In this document: positions 19,337 through 29,317 of the stretch, piece by piece
How positions within the stretch are numbered: the first letter of the stretch is position 1
Layout: each line of letters begins with the position of its first letter
Assembly (NCBI GenBank): GCA_024641095.1
Contig: JAHEDR010000001.1
Coordinates: 661,812 to 725,811 of the forward strand
Origin: Rhodoluna sp.
GTDB taxonomy: Bacteria > Actinomycetota > Actinomycetes > Actinomycetales > Microbacteriaceae
Direction: 5' to 3'
Length of the DNA: 64,000 nucleotides
The notes under the pieces: generated by a model
The model's input: the letters and a program-made list of their open reading frames with translations, nothing else
Databases searched by the model: none
Told to the model about the DNA's origin: nothing
Translations under genes and position numbers: made by a program

Positions 19337-20149
19337 ATGAAAGTAAACGGAAAAGTACTTGTAGTTACCGGAGCCGGAAACGGAATGGGTCGCGAGGTTG
19401 TCTTAGAACTTCTACGCCGCGGTGCAAAAGTTGCCGGTCTTGACTTGAAACCAGATTGGCTTGCCGAGACCAAGACTCTGGCCGGTGACCTAGGAAAAAA
19501 CTTCTTCGCTTTTGAAGCCAACATTGCCGATCGCGATCGCATCCTGGCACTACCTGCTGAAATTGAAGCTCAGGTAGGCAAGATTGATGCGGTGGTAAAT
19601 GTTGCCGGCATCATTCAGCCATTCGTGAAGATCAACGAGTTAGATTTCAGTGCGATTGATCGAGTCATGAGTGTGAACTTCTTTGGTCCGCTCAACTTAA
19701 TCAAGGCATTCTTGCCTGGGCTCCTAACTCGCCCCGAAGCACACATCTTGAATGTCTCATCCATGGGTTCGTACGCACCAGTTCCTGGGCAAACTCTTTA
19801 CGGAGCATCAAAAGCGGCACTGAACATGCTCACCGAGGGCCTGCGCTCTGAACTTAAGGAAACAAACGTGAACTTGACCCTGGTCTGGCCAGGCGCAATC
19901 GGCACACACATTAGCGAAAACTCAGGCGTAAAATTTGGCTCGGGCGAACTCACCGAGGCGCAAAAGAAAGCGGCAGCCAGAGTGACGGCACCAGCGCTGG
20001 CGGGCAAGCTGATGGTGGATGCAATCGAATCCAAGGCAAACCGAATCTACATAGGCAGCGATGCCAAGACCATGGGCAATTTGAGCCGGTTAGCGCCAGA
20101 TTTCGCGGCTAACTTGATTTATAAAAACATGAAGTCACTGCTTGGCTAG
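19337..20149 (+). CDS. Short-chain dehydrogenase/reductase
   Basis: NAD(P)-dependent Rossmann enzyme of 270 aa. Visible: the cofactor motif VVTGAGNGMGRE near residue 11, the structural NVAGI motif, and the catalytic Ser in LNVSSMGSYAPVPGQ followed by YGASK. The ATG has a good ribosome binding site (AAGGAG). Substrate cannot be inferred. It is separated from argG by a 77-base gap holding an inverted repeat (19256-19263 with 19295-19302) without a T run. Confidence 0.9.
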   Translation: MKVNGKVLVVTGAGNGMGREVVLELLRRGAKVAGLDLKPDWLAETKTLAGDLGKNFFAFEANIADRDRILALPAEIEAQVGKIDAVVNVAGIIQPFVKINELDFSAIDRVMSVNFFGPLNLIKAFLPGLLTRPEAHILNVSSMGSYAPVPGQTLYGASKAALNMLTEGLRSELKETNVNLTLVWPGAIGTHISENSGVKFGSGELTEAQKKAAARVTAPALAGKLMVDAIESKANRIYIGSDAKTMGNLSRLAPDFAANLIYKNMKSLLG

Positions 20150-20160
20150 TGCCTTAAGCT

Positions 20161-20236
20161 TGGCGCCCTCGGTAGGAATCGAACCTACGACCAAAGGATT
20201 AGAAGGCCTTTGCTCTATCCACTGAGCTACGAGGGC
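20161..20236 (-). tRNA. tRNA-Arg (anticodon TCT)
   Basis: Minus-strand cloverleaf with acceptor stem GCCCTCG/CGAGGGC, anticodon loop CTTCTAA (anticodon TCT) and T-loop GGTTCGATTCC. CCA is encoded at 20161-20163. Confidence 0.95.
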
Positions 20237-20315
20237 ATGATGCCATAGGCATCGCCTACCAGTCTAAACGCCTGCATCGTTAATTTTGCCCGAGGCCTTT
20301 AGACTAAAAGGCATT

Positions 20316-21302
20316 ATGAGCGAAAATGCATACTTCTGGTTCGAAGTCATTTCAATGGTTGTCATCACCGGCATTCTGCTGGCCGACATCCTCATCATCT
20401 TTAAGCGCCCTCACATTCCAAGTGCCAAGGAATCAGCTATCTGGGTTGGTGTCTACGCAACTCTCGCTCTAATTTTTGGTGCAATTCTCTGGTGGCTATT
20501 TGGTGCCACAAAGGCCAGTGAATTCGTAGCTGGCTGGCTCACTGAATATAGCCTTTCAATTGACAACCTTTTCGTGTTCGTAATCATCATGAGCCGCTTT
20601 GCTGTTCCAAAAAAGTACCAACAAGAAGTACTAATGGTCGGTGTAATCATGGCCTTGGTTCTTCGTGGCATTTTTATCGTGGTTGGTGCGGCACTAATCG
20701 AGCAGTTCAGTGCCATCTTCTACTTGTTTGGCGCGTTCCTGCTTTACACCGCCTATCACCAGGCCTTCCGTAGTCACGACGACGAAGAAGAGACTGAAAG
20801 CAAGCTCATTAAGTGGCTGCGCAAGCGCATTCACGTTTCCGATGACTTTGATGGCGCCAAGGTTCGCACAGTTGTAAACGGCAAAAAAGTTTTCACCCCA
20901 ATGATTGTGGTCTTTGTGGCTATTGCTTTGACAGACGTAATGTTTGCGTTTGATTCAATCCCGGCAATCTTTGGAATCACCACCGACCCATTCATTGTGT
21001 TTACCGCAAACGTATTTGCCCTAATGGGTCTTCGACAGCTTTACTTCTTGCTTGGCGGATTGCTCGACAAACTCGAGTACCTCAAGTACGGAATTGCGTT
21101 TATCTTGGGCTTCATTGGTTTCAAGCTGGTAGCTCACGCCATGCACGTCAACGAACTTCCATTTATCAATGGCGGTAATCACATTGACTGGGCGCCTGAG
21201 ATTTCAAGCAATACCTCACTGGTTGTGATTATTCTTTCAATCGCAGTTTCAGCGGGCCTAAGCGTTATCTCAGCTAACCGCAAAAAGAAAAACGCAGCCT
21301 AA
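20316..21302 (+). CDS. TerC/Alx-family integral membrane protein
   Basis: About 328 aa with roughly nine transmembrane helices. Signature acidic clusters are [12 protein letters not shown] and [16 protein letters not shown], the conserved metal-handling motifs of TerC. Relatives (Alx/MntP-like, TerC) are linked to manganese export, metalation of secreted enzymes and tellurite resistance; the role here is inferred. I prefer ATG 20316 ([14 protein letters not shown]) with AAAGG upstream over the frame opening at 20286. The 3' end interleaves stop codons with the convergent YjdM gene (4-base overlap). No manganese riboswitch is apparent in the short leader. Confidence 0.9.
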   Translation: MSENAYFWFEVISMVVITGILLADILIIFKRPHIPSAKESAIWVGVYATLALIFGAILWWLFGATKASEFVAGWLTEYSLSIDNLFVFVIIMSRFAVPKKYQQEVLMVGVIMALVLRGIFIVVGAALIEQFSAIFYLFGAFLLYTAYHQAFRSHDDEEETESKLIKWLRKRIHVSDDFDGAKVRTVVNGKKVFTPMIVVFVAIALTDVMFAFDSIPAIFGITTDPFIVFTANVFALMGLRQLYFLLGGLLDKLEYLKYGIAFILGFIGFKLVAHAMHVNELPFINGGNHIDWAPEISSNTSLVVIILSIAVSAGLSVISANRKKKNAA

Positions 21303-21649
21303 AGAACTTTCTTTACGATGCTCGACTTCAAGTACATGGAGCCGAAGCCGTCAACCTTGGCATCGATATCGTGACCGTCCACGGGGCTAATCAATCGAAT
21401 GTTCTTGACTTTGGTGCCCACCTTTACCGAGGTTGAACTGCCTTTAACCTTGAGGTCCTTGATGATCGTGACCGAATCACCGTCTTTCAAGATGTTGCCT
21501 GATGCATCCTTAACCACTCGTTCGAGTTCGGCAGGCTCATCTGATTCCGCACTCCATTCATGGGCGCATTCGGGGCAAACCAAAAGCAAACCCATCTCAT
21601 AGGTATATTCGCAGTTGCAAAGAGGGCAGTTTGGCAAGGTTTCAGTCAT
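21299..21649 (-). CDS. PhnA/YjdM-family zinc-ribbon protein
   Basis: 116-aa cytoplasmic protein. N-terminal zinc ribbon with CPLC and CPEC pairs (about residues 8-30), then an SH3-like C-terminal domain with [15 protein letters not shown] and VKNIRL, the layout of the PhnA/YjdM family. Despite the name, the family is not a proven phosphonate enzyme. The acidic linker [11 protein letters not shown] joins the two domains. It converges on terC with a 4-base stop overlap. Confidence 0.9.
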   Translation of the reverse strand: MTETLPNCPLCNCEYTYEMGLLLVCPECAHEWSAESDEPAELERVVKDASGNILKDGDSVTIIKDLKVKGSSTSVKVGTKVKNIRLISPVDGHDIDAKVDGFGSMYLKSSIVKKVL

Positions 21650-21750
21650 TGAACAAGCCTAACCCTGCCAGTTTCCTGAGGATTTAGGGCCTTGGAATAA
21701 CGCCCAAAATTGTGCGGTTAGCCTATAGGTATCCCCTGAAAGAGGTATCT

Positions 21751-24700
21751 GTGTTCCGTTTGGCCAAGCTAAGTGTTGCAAACCGTTCTGTTGTAGCACT
21801 AATCACCGTAATCATCGCTGCTTTTGGATTCATTTCTTTGGGCTCGCTAAAGCAGGAACTGATTCCTTCTTTTGAAGTTCCGCAGGCAGCAATCGTGACC
21901 GCTTACCCCGGAGCCTCTCCAGAAGTGGTTGACCAGCAGGTCAGCAAGGTTATTGAAGACGCAGTGCGCCAAATTGATGGCCTAGTCAACTCAACCTCTA
22001 CCTCACAAAGCAACATTTCTATTGTGCGCGTGGAATTTGAATACGGGACAGCAACTGCAAAAGTAACCGAGGACCTTGCGGCTGCAATCGCAAAGATCAA
22101 GTCAACTTTGCCAGCCGATGTTGAACCTAACGTTTTGTCTGGAAGCTTTGACTCCGTTCCAATCATCGCTTTGGGTGTATCGGCTAACGATGGAAATAAC
22201 GAGGCAATCGCCCAAACTCTAGAAGATGTGGCCGGGCCGCTTTTTGCACAGGTGCCTGGTGTTAGAGACGTAACCGTTGCCGGAACCGTTGAGAAACGCA
22301 TCAACCTTAAGTTGAAGCAGTCAGTGCTTACAGCAAATGGTCTTAGCCAACAGTCAATTACCTCGGCTCTTCAAGCAAATGGTTTTGTTGTGCCAGCAGG
22401 AACTATCGACGACTCTAAGGGTTCCATTTCAGTTGAGGTCGGCACCCCAGTAAATTCTTTGGCAGCATTCAAGAAACTTCCCCTTATTGGCACCAAGACC
22501 TCGGTTACTACTCCAAGCGCAACCGGCTTCCCTGGCTTTGGCAGTAGCACGCAGATTCCTGCCGGAATCACAATCCCAAGCACGCCAACTGTAACCACTA
22601 GAACCGTTGCGCTCACCATCGATCAGGTGGCAACAGTTTCATATGAAAATGCACCTACCACAAGCATTGCTCGCACCAACGGTAAGGCAGCGCTATCGGT
22701 TTCAATCGTTAAGACTCAAGACGGAAACACAGTTGCTGTTTCACACGGAGTCCGTGAAAAAATTGCCGAGCTAAAAGACAAACTTGGTGACGTTACTATC
22801 GTGACCGTTTTTGACCAGGCTCCTTTTGTTGAGAAGTCACTTGAAAACCTAAGCACCGAGGGCCTGCTTGGGCTTGGCTTTGCAATTCTGGTTATCTTGC
22901 TGTTCTTGATGTCAGTCCGGTCGACTCTGGTAACTGCAATCTCCATTCCGACTTCAGTTCTGATCACCTTTATTGGCCTTGGTCAATTCGGATACTCGCT
23001 AAACATCTTGACCCTAAGCGCGCTCACGATTGCCATTGGTCGCGTAGTTGACGACTCAATCGTGGTAATCGAAAACATCAATCGCCACCTTTCTTATGGT
23101 GAACCTAAGCAACATGCAATCTTAAATGCGGTTAAGGAGGTTGCCGGAGCCATTACCGCCGCAACCATCACAACCGTTGCCGTCTTCTTGCCAATCGCCC
23201 TGGTTAGCGGACTCATCGGCGAGATCTTCCGCCCATTTGCATTTACTTTTGCAATTGCCCTAGTTGCCTCGCTATTTGTTTCACTAACCATCGTTCCGGT
23301 TTTGGCCTACTGGTTCCTAAAGAACCCAGCTATTGCGGCAGCCAAGGCTAAAGACCTTGAGAAAGTTGCCGCTGCTGCGCGTGAAGCAGAGGAAGAACGC
23401 GAACGTAAGAGTTGGTTACAGCGAGGCTACCTACCAATCCTTTCTTGGACTCAGCGCCGCCCGGTAATCACTTTGATTGCATCATTCATCGTTTTGATTT
23501 TCACCTTTGGCCTGGTTCCATTCCTCAAGACAGATTTCATCGGAAGCTCTGGCTCTAGCGGTTTCGTAGTTAATCAAACCCTTCCTGCAGGTGCAACTTT
23601 TGATCAAAAAGACGAAGCCGCCGCAAAGCTAGAAGCGTTGCTACTAGACAACAAGAGCGTAGACGTCGTTCAGACATCTATTGGTTCTTCGGGTGATGGA
23701 CGCGTTGCCTTTGGAGCCGCAGCCGGCGGAACCTCTTTGCAGGTGTCGCTGAAGGATGGCTCAGATGCAGTTGCAATTCAGAGTGACTTTGAAACTAAAT
23801 TCGCAGCCGATGCCAGCCTTGGTGAAGTTAAGTTCAGCTCGGGTGGCGGCCCAGGGTTTGGCTCTTCGAGCACCATTGACATCAAGGTGCTTGCCCCTAC
23901 CGATGAAAAACTTCTCGCAGCAATCAATGCTGTTGAGAAGTCCATGCAAGGAACCTCAAACGTTTCGGAGATCACAAACTCGCTAGCCGAGACCCAGCGA
24001 ACCCTGCGAGTAACCGTTGACCGAAAGGCAGCTGCACAACGTGGGCTTACCGAAATTGCGGTTAGTGGAATCGTTGCCTCAAAGCTTCGCCCAACCAGCA
24101 TTGGCAATGTCAACCTGAATAATGTTGAGACTCCTATCTACATAGTTCAGACCAACATTCCTAAAACAGTTGCTCAGATCAAAGCAATTCAAATTCCAAC
24201 CATGACTGGAACTGTTTCGCTTTCAAGCCTTGCCAAGATTGAACAGGTAGATGTTCCCGTATCAATTACGAGCGAAAAGGGTGAGCGAACCGCAAAGGTT
24301 TCGCTAACTCCAGATGGCGACAACCTGGGAGCAATCTCTGCCGAAGTTACCAAGCGCCTAAACAAGGTGGAGCTGCCGCTTGGCGCCACAGCAACACTAG
24401 GCGGTATCAGTGCAGATCAAGCAGACTCATTTAGTCAGTTGGGCTTGGCGCTTCTTGCCGCCGTTGCGATCGTGTTCATCGTTATGGTTGCCACATTCTC
24501 AAGCCTCATCCAACCGCTGATCTTGCTAATTTCAATTCCGTTTGCAGCAACCGGCGCACTTGGTCTCTTGCTTGCAACCGATACTCCGCTTGGAGTTCCG
24601 TCACTGATTGGAATGTTGCTACTGGTTGGAATCGTGGTTACCAACGCGATCGTGCTTATTGACCTGATCAACCAGTACCGCAAACAAGGCAAGCCAATTC

Positions 24701-24963
24701 GTGAGTCAATCATGGATGGTGCTCGTCAGCGACTTCGTCCAATTCTGATGACGGCACTGGCCACCATCTTTGCTTTGACTCCAATGGCGCTGGGAATTAC
24801 TGGCGGTGGCGGCTTTATTTCTCAGCCACTTGCCGTTGTGGTTATTGGTGGCCTGTTCTCTTCAACAGTATTGACTTTGGTCATCGTGCCGGTTCTGTAC
24901 TGGCTAGTTGAGGGCCGCAAAGAACGCAAACTTACAAAAGTTAAAAAGGCTAAGTCTGCATAA
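21751..24963 (+). CDS. RND-superfamily efflux permease (HAE1/SwrC-like)
   Basis: Proton-driven inner-membrane transporter of about 1070 aa, with the duplicated layout of one helix, a large extracytoplasmic domain and five or more helices, repeated. The proton-relay Asp pair is seen in GRVVDDSIVVIEN, and the second half ends in FALTPMALGITGGGGFISQPLA. A Pro/Thr-rich insert lies in the first extracytoplasmic domain around residues 240-280. I chose GTG 21751 because AAAGAGG lies 6 bases upstream. No adaptor (MFP) or outer-membrane channel gene is adjacent, as in B. subtilis SwrC. Substrate unknown. Confidence 0.93.
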   Translation: MFRLAKLSVANRSVVALITVIIAAFGFISLGSLKQELIPSFEVPQAAIVTAYPGASPEVVDQQVSKVIEDAVRQIDGLVNSTSTSQSNISIVRVEFEYGTATAKVTEDLAAAIAKIKSTLPADVEPNVLSGSFDSVPIIALGVSANDGNNEAIAQTLEDVAGPLFAQVPGVRDVTVAGTVEKRINLKLKQSVLTANGLSQQSITSALQANGFVVPAGTIDDSKGSISVEVGTPVNSLAAFKKLPLIGTKTSVTTPSATGFPGFGSSTQIPAGITIPSTPTVTTRTVALTIDQVATVSYENAPTTSIARTNGKAALSVSIVKTQDGNTVAVSHGVREKIAELKDKLGDVTIVTVFDQAPFVEKSLENLSTEGLLGLGFAILVILLFLMSVRSTLVTAISIPTSVLITFIGLGQFGYSLNILTLSALTIAIGRVVDDSIVVIENINRHLSYGEPKQHAILNAVKEVAGAITAATITTVAVFLPIALVSGLIGEIFRPFAFTFAIALVASLFVSLTIVPVLAYWFLKNPAIAAAKAKDLEKVAAAAREAEEERERKSWLQRGYLPILSWTQRRPVITLIASFIVLIFTFGLVPFLKTDFIGSSGSSGFVVNQTLPAGATFDQKDEAAAKLEALLLDNKSVDVVQTSIGSSGDGRVAFGAAAGGTSLQVSLKDGSDAVAIQSDFETKFAADASLGEVKFSSGGGPGFGSSSTIDIKVLAPTDEKLLAAINAVEKSMQGTSNVSEITNSLAETQRTLRVTVDRKAAAQRGLTEIAVSGIVASKLRPTSIGNVNLNNVETPIYIVQTNIPKTVAQIKAIQIPTMTGTVSLSSLAKIEQVDVPVSITSEKGERTAKVSLTPDGDNLGAISAEVTKRLNKVELPLGATATLGGISADQADSFSQLGLALLAAVAIVFIVMVATFSSLIQPLILLISIPFAATGALGLLLATDTPLGVPSLIGMLLLVGIVVTNAIVLIDLINQYRKQGKPIRESIMDGARQRLRPILMTALATIFALTPMALGITGGGGFISQPLAVVVIGGLFSSTVLTLVIVPVLYWLVEGRKERKLTKVKKAKSA

Positions 24964-24981
24964 AGCAGAGGTTTAGAATAA

Positions 24982-25020
24982 GGAGGTCCGCGACAGGTGT
25001 CGTGGGCCTCCCCTATTTTT
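24982..25020 (+). terminator. Rho-independent terminator after the RND gene
   Basis: 13-base arms (24982-24994 and 24999-25011) pair completely, with two G-U pairs and a 4-base loop, followed by CCTATTTTT. It excludes the GTG at 25002 as the orn start. Confidence 0.9.
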
Positions 25021-25025
25021 GGATT

Positions 25026-25634
25026 GTGATTGAAATTTCAGAAAATTTAGTCTGGATTGACTGCGAGATGACTGGGCTCAACCCAGAGGCCGACTGCCTG
25101 GTTGAAGTTGCCGTAGTAATCACCAACTCCGAATTAGAAATTTTAGATAAAGGCTTTGAAGTAGTTATCAAGCCAAGACCTGAGTCCTGGGCCAACATGA
25201 ACGACTTCGTTCGCGATATGCACACCCAATCCGGTCTGATTAACGATGTCGAAAATGGTGTTGAGCTTGCCCAAGCCGAACAGCAAATTCTTGAATACAT
25301 CAAGAAGTTTGTGCCAAATGCCAAAGAGGCACCGCTTGCCGGAAACACCATTGGCACTGACCGCATGTTCCTCAACAAATACATGCCTGAGCTCGACCAG
25401 CACCTTCACTACCGAAACATAGACGTCTCCTCAATTAAGGAACTTACTCGTCGCTGGTATCCAAGGGTTTACTTCCAGCTGCCTAAAAAAGAAGGTGGCC
25501 ACCGCGCCCTAGCCGACATCCTTGAATCAATCCAAGAACTGCGCTACTACCGCCAAACAGTGATGGTTCCGGCCCCAGGCCCAAGCACCGACGAAGCCAA
25601 ATTGGCCTCAGAAAACATCAAGGGCAGCAACTAA
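25026..25634 (+). CDS. orn: Oligoribonuclease
   Basis: 3'-5' exoribonuclease that degrades 2-5 nt RNA and pGpG; essential in several actinobacteria. DEDDh exonuclease: LVWIDCEMTGLNP near the start, ADCLVEVAVVITN, the middle MFLNKYMPEL, and GGHRALADI with the final Asp. About 202 aa. The GTG at 25026 is preferred because the earlier GTG at 25002 is inside the terminator hairpin of the upstream gene. No clear Shine-Dalgarno is visible, so the message may be nearly leaderless. Confidence 0.95.
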   Translation: MIEISENLVWIDCEMTGLNPEADCLVEVAVVITNSELEILDKGFEVVIKPRPESWANMNDFVRDMHTQSGLINDVENGVELAQAEQQILEYIKKFVPNAKEAPLAGNTIGTDRMFLNKYMPELDQHLHYRNIDVSSIKELTRRWYPRVYFQLPKKEGGHRALADILESIQELRYYRQTVMVPAPGPSTDEAKLASENIKGSN

Positions 25635-25644
25635 ATTCAACTGA

Positions 25645-25650
25645 TAGACT
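25645..25650 (+). promoter_or_regulatory. Likely -10 box for tRNA-His
   Basis: TAGACT lies 32-37 bases before the tRNA 5' end and fits the actinobacterial TAnnnT -10 pattern. No clear -35 element was seen. Confidence 0.35.
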
Positions 25651-25660
25651 TATTCGGTTG

Positions 25661-25680
25661 TTGTGCCTAGGCACAGCACA
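25661..25680. repeat. 20-base near-perfect palindrome in the tRNA-His leader
   Basis: TGTTGTGCCTAGGCACAGCA is palindromic except for one base pair; its 12-base core GTGCCTAGGCAC (25663-25674) is perfect. It ends just before the tRNA 5' end and would form a hairpin in the precursor or a protein-binding site. Confidence 0.5.
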
Positions 25681-25681
25681 T

Positions 25682-25758
25682 GGTGGGTATAGCTCAGCTG
25701 GTAGAGCACCTGGTTGTGGTCCAGGGGGTCGCGGGTTCAAGCCCCGTTACTCACCCCA
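25682..25758 (+). tRNA. tRNA-His (anticodon GTG)
   Basis: Cloverleaf with acceptor stem GTGGGTA/TACTCAC and anticodon loop TTGTGGT (GTG) between CCTGG and CCAGG. An extra 5' G at 25682 faces discriminator C at 25755, the tRNA-His identity pair. CCA is encoded. Confidence 0.95.
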
Positions 25759-25769
25759 AAAAATAGCAA

Positions 25770-25808
25770 AACAACCCCGGGAATAAATCCCGGGGTTGTT
25801 ATTTTTTT
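25770..25808. terminator. Strong bidirectional terminator between tRNA-His and gatB
   Basis: Perfect 12-base arms aacaaccccggg / cccggggttgtt with a 7-base loop, followed by ATTTTTTT. Runs of A on the other side let it also serve the convergent gatB transcript. Confidence 0.92.
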
Positions 25809-25813
25809 GGGGT

Positions 25814-27316
25814 CTACTTATTTGCCATCTCGATTAGCAGTTCGCGCACACGACCAGCATCTGCCGATCCCTTCATTGCCTGCATCACGGCACCAATTAC
25901 TGCACCGGCTGCCTGCATGCGACCTTCACGAATTGCGTCAAGCACATCGGGTTGCTTTGCAAGAGCTGCTTCAATGGCAGCGATTAGCGCGCCATCATCG
26001 GAAACAACTTCAAGGCCACGCTTGGCCACAACCTCAGCAGGGCTACCTTCGCCATCAAGCACGTAGGTCAAAACTTCGCGAGCCAAGCGGTCGTTGATCT
26101 TTCCGGCTTCAACCAGGTTTGCTAGTTCCGCTACGTAAGCACCAGAAATTTCTAGATCAATTACATCTTTGTCTTGGCTGTTGGCGATACGTGCAAGTTC
26201 ACCGGTCCACCACTTACGAGCAGCCTGTGGCTTTGCACCGGCAGAAACGGATTCTTCAATTTGATCCATAAGTCCGGCGTTAACAACATCGCGGAACTCA
26301 AGGTCTGCAAAACCCCACTCGGCTTGAACGCGCTTGCGGCGATCGGCAGGCTTCTCAGGTAACCCCGCACGTAGCTCTTCGATCCACTCTTTTGATGGCT
26401 GAACCGGAACTAGATCTGGCTCTGGGAAGTAACGGTAGTCATCTGCGTCAGACTTTGGACGACCCGATGATGTTGCGCCCTTGTCTTCATGCCAGTGACG
26501 TGTTTCCTGAATGATTGCGGTTCCCTTGGCAAGCAAAGCAGCCTGGCGCTGAATCTCGTAGCGAACTGCACGTTCAATTGAGCGCAATGAGTTCACGTTC
26601 TTGGTCTCGGTACGAGTACCAAGTTTTTCCTGACCGTGTGGTCGAAGCGATACGTTGGCGTCACAGCGAACGTTTCCGCGTTCCATCTTGGCGTCCGAAA
26701 CTCCAAGACCTTTTACGATTTCGCGAATCGAACGCACGTAAGCAGCTGCCAATTCTGGCGCCTCGGCACCTGCGCCATAGACCGGCTTGGTAACAATTTC
26801 AACCAATGGAACACCCGCGCGGTTGTAGTCAACCAAAGAGTACTCAGCGCCCTGAATGCGGCCGGTTGAGCCACCAACGTGAGTCAACTTACCCGCGTCT
26901 TCCTCCATGTGTGCACGCTCAATCTGAACGGTGAATGTGTTTCCCGATGGAACTTCTACCTCAAGTGAGCCCTCGAACGCGATTGGCTCGTCGTACTGTG
27001 AGGTCTGGAAATTCTTTGCAAGGTCTGGGTAGAAATAGTTCTTTCTAGCAAAACGACCATTAGGTGCAATGTCGCAACCAAGGGCAAGACCAATCTTGAT
27101 GCTTGATTCCACTGCACGCTTATTTACAGCAGGCAGCGAGCCAGGCAAGCCAATACAGATTGGGCAAACGTTGGTGTTTGGCTCGTCACCAAACTCGTTT
27201 CGGCAACCACAGAACATCTTGGTGTTGGTGTTTAGCTCAACGTGTACCTCAAGACCAATCACAACCTCAAATTGCTCAAGTGCCTTTTCGTAGTTCATCA
27301 ATTCGTCTTTAGCCAT
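25814..27316 (-). CDS. gatB: Asp-tRNA(Asn)/Glu-tRNA(Gln) amidotransferase subunit B
   Basis: Kinase/tRNA-binding subunit that activates the carboxylate of mischarged tRNA for amidation. Starts near [15 protein letters not shown]; zinc-site cysteines are in [21 protein letters not shown]. The conserved [14 protein letters not shown] and DANVSLRP blocks follow, with a helical cradle and a YqeY-like tail at the C-terminus. Length 500 aa is normal. Its ATG overlaps the gatA stop by 1 base (TAATG), so translation is coupled. Confidence 0.97.
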   Translation of the reverse strand: MAKDELMNYEKALEQFEVVIGLEVHVELNTNTKMFCGCRNEFGDEPNTNVCPICIGLPGSLPAVNKRAVESSIKIGLALGCDIAPNGRFARKNYFYPDLAKNFQTSQYDEPIAFEGSLEVEVPSGNTFTVQIERAHMEEDAGKLTHVGGSTGRIQGAEYSLVDYNRAGVPLVEIVTKPVYGAGAEAPELAAAYVRSIREIVKGLGVSDAKMERGNVRCDANVSLRPHGQEKLGTRTETKNVNSLRSIERAVRYEIQRQAALLAKGTAIIQETRHWHEDKGATSSGRPKSDADDYRYFPEPDLVPVQPSKEWIEELRAGLPEKPADRRKRVQAEWGFADLEFRDVVNAGLMDQIEESVSAGAKPQAARKWWTGELARIANSQDKDVIDLEISGAYVAELANLVEAGKINDRLAREVLTYVLDGEGSPAEVVAKRGLEVVSDDGALIAAIEAALAKQPDVLDAIREGRMQAAGAVIGAVMQAMKGSADAGRVRELLIEMANK

Positions 27317-28818
27317 TAGTTCTTCACCTCCAGCGCTGGTGCAAAATCAATCATTCGCTTGCCCCAAACATCTTCGTGCATCTTTTCGAGGGCCGCGCCA
27401 ACTTGATATAGGCGAGCATCTTCACGAGCAGGTGCCAAAAGCTGAATTCCCGATGGCATCTTGTTCTCTGCCATTCCATTTGGAATTGCCATTCCCGGAA
27501 TACCAGCGAGGTTTGCAGGAATGGTAGCGATGTCGTTTAGGTACATGGCTAGGGGGTCTTCCAACTTTTCGCCGAACTTAAACGCCGTTGCCGGTGCAGT
27601 TGGTGATACCAAAACATCTGCCTTGGCAAAGGCTGCATCAAAGTCACGCTGGATTAGAGTGCGAACCTTTTGAGCCGCACCGTAGTAGGCGTCGTAGTAA
27701 CCGCTTGAAAGCGCATAGGTTCCAAGAATGATTCGGCGCTTTACCTCTGGGCCAAAACCGGCTTCACGAGTAGCAGCCATTACGCGCTCGATAGTTGGCG
27801 CCCCATCTGGTGTAACACGAAGGCCAAAGCGAACCGAGTCAAACTTTGCCAAGTTTGAAGATGCCTCAGCCGGCAAGATGAGGTAGTAAGCCGCAATAGC
27901 GTACTCAAAACTAGGGCAAGACACTTCAACAATCTCTGCTCCGGCATTTTTCAAGAGTTCGAGGCTCTCGTTGAAACGTGCAGAAACCTCTGGTTGAAAA
28001 CCATCGCCGCTTAGTTGCTTGATTACACCAATGCGCATGCCCTTAACATCAAGCTTCTTGGCAGCCTCGGTCATTGAACCAAGTGACTCAGGCAACGAGG
28101 TGCTGTCGTGTGGGTCATGACCAGCAATCACATCTTGCAAAAGCGCAGCATCTAGAACATTGCGAGAAACCGGACCAACCTGGTCAAGCGAGCTTGCCAA
28201 CGCAATCAACCCGTAGCGTGAAACTGCTCCGTAGGTTGGCTTGGTGCCAACGGTTCCGGTTACGAAAGCCGGGTAGCGAATTGAACCACCGGTGTCGCTA
28301 CCAATTGCCAATGGCGCCTGGAACGACGCAACCACTGAGCTTGATCCACCACCGGAACCGCCAGGAATTCGCTCAAGGTCCCAAGGGTTTTTGCTTGGAC
28401 CATAGGCAGAAAATTCGGTTGATGAACCCATCGCGAATTCATCGAGGTTGGTCTTACCAAGAATCGGCATTCCAGCTGCGCGCAACTTCTTTACAACTGT
28501 TGAGTCGTACTGCGGAATCCAGCCTTCAAGAATCTTTGAACCCGATGTAGTCGGGGCATCGGTTGTAGTTAGGTTGTCTTTCACGGCAATTGGTAGACCG
28601 GCAAGTTCGTGTAATTTTTCACCCGATGCTCGACGACGATCAACATCTGCTGCAGCAGCTAGCGCTGCCTCTGGACCAACGTGCAAATAACTGTGCACAG
28701 CGCCATCGACCTGAGCGGTTCTATCTAGGTGAGCCTGAGTCAGCTCCACCGATGAAATTTCGCCTTTGCTAAGCAGTTGGGCAAGTTCGGATGCGTTTTT
28801 GTAAATAAGTTCTGACAC
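27316..28818 (-). CDS. gatA: Asp-tRNA(Asn)/Glu-tRNA(Gln) amidotransferase subunit A
   Basis: Amidase-signature subunit that frees ammonia from glutamine. The catalytic Lys is in LPIAVKDNL and the Ser pair in the Gly/Ser-rich block [13 protein letters not shown] plus [11 protein letters not shown]. About 500 aa. The frame is open to 28863, but GTG 28818 ([16 protein letters not shown]) has AGGAG 7 bases upstream and clears the gatC stop, so it is the better start. Confidence 0.97.
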   Translation of the reverse strand: MSELIYKNASELAQLLSKGEISSVELTQAHLDRTAQVDGAVHSYLHVGPEAALAAAADVDRRRASGEKLHELAGLPIAVKDNLTTTDAPTTSGSKILEGWIPQYDSTVVKKLRAAGMPILGKTNLDEFAMGSSTEFSAYGPSKNPWDLERIPGGSGGGSSSVVASFQAPLAIGSDTGGSIRYPAFVTGTVGTKPTYGAVSRYGLIALASSLDQVGPVSRNVLDAALLQDVIAGHDPHDSTSLPESLGSMTEAAKKLDVKGMRIGVIKQLSGDGFQPEVSARFNESLELLKNAGAEIVEVSCPSFEYAIAAYYLILPAEASSNLAKFDSVRFGLRVTPDGAPTIERVMAATREAGFGPEVKRRIILGTYALSSGYYDAYYGAAQKVRTLIQRDFDAAFAKADVLVSPTAPATAFKFGEKLEDPLAMYLNDIATIPANLAGIPGMAIPNGMAENKMPSGIQLLAPAREDARLYQVGAALEKMHEDVWGKRMIDFAPALEVKN

Positions 28819-28822
28819 GGGC

Positions 28823-29119
28823 TTACTCCTCGTCCAAAATTGCGTGAACGCGGAATCTGCCATCGGCGCTGTCTGGAGCTGCCGAAAGCGCTTCGGCCTG
28901 GCTTAGTGAAGGCTCAACAACATCTTCGCGGTATACGTTTGCCATTGGAATTGGGTGGCTTGTGGCTGGCACATCGCCGGCTACAGCTTCCTTGATGGCG
29001 GCCATCGAATCCACGATCAAGCCAAGCTGACCGGTGAAAAGGTCCACTTCTTGGTCTGTGACATCGATACGGGCCAGGTTGGCAAGGTGCCTAACCAGGT
29101 CGGGGGTAATTTCAGACAT
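28823..29119 (-). CDS. gatC: Asp-tRNA(Asn)/Glu-tRNA(Gln) amidotransferase subunit C
   Basis: Small subunit (98 aa) that stabilises Gat[23 protein letters not shown] and the C-terminal HAILDEE are typical of the family, as is the central PTSHP-like segment (here [17 protein letters not shown]). First gene of the gatCAB operon on the minus strand; only 4 bases separate it from the gatA start. Confidence 0.95.
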   Translation of the reverse strand: MSEITPDLVRHLANLARIDVTDQEVDLFTGQLGLIVDSMAAIKEAVAGDVPATSHPIPMANVYREDVVEPSLSQAEALSAAPDSADGRFRVHAILDEE

Positions 29120-29317
29120 AAATCCACTCGCTAGGCAAAAGATGATTGGCTTCTAGCCTACCAAACGGGCAAATGTGGAGTTCCCCGAACAAACGGGCTA
29201 TGCGGCCGGAATTTGCTCTGAAAACCCCTAAAAATCCCTGTAAACTCAGACCTGCACGCGTATGTGGCTACCCCTATGACACATTGCGTTCCCCCGATTC
29301 AGTTAAGGCACATTATT

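Noticed and set aside
25002..25025. Longer orn start at the GTG at 25002
   Set aside because: It lies in the right arm of a strong terminator hairpin (24982-25020), so a transcript carrying it would be poor; the GTG at 25026 gives the family-length N-terminus.
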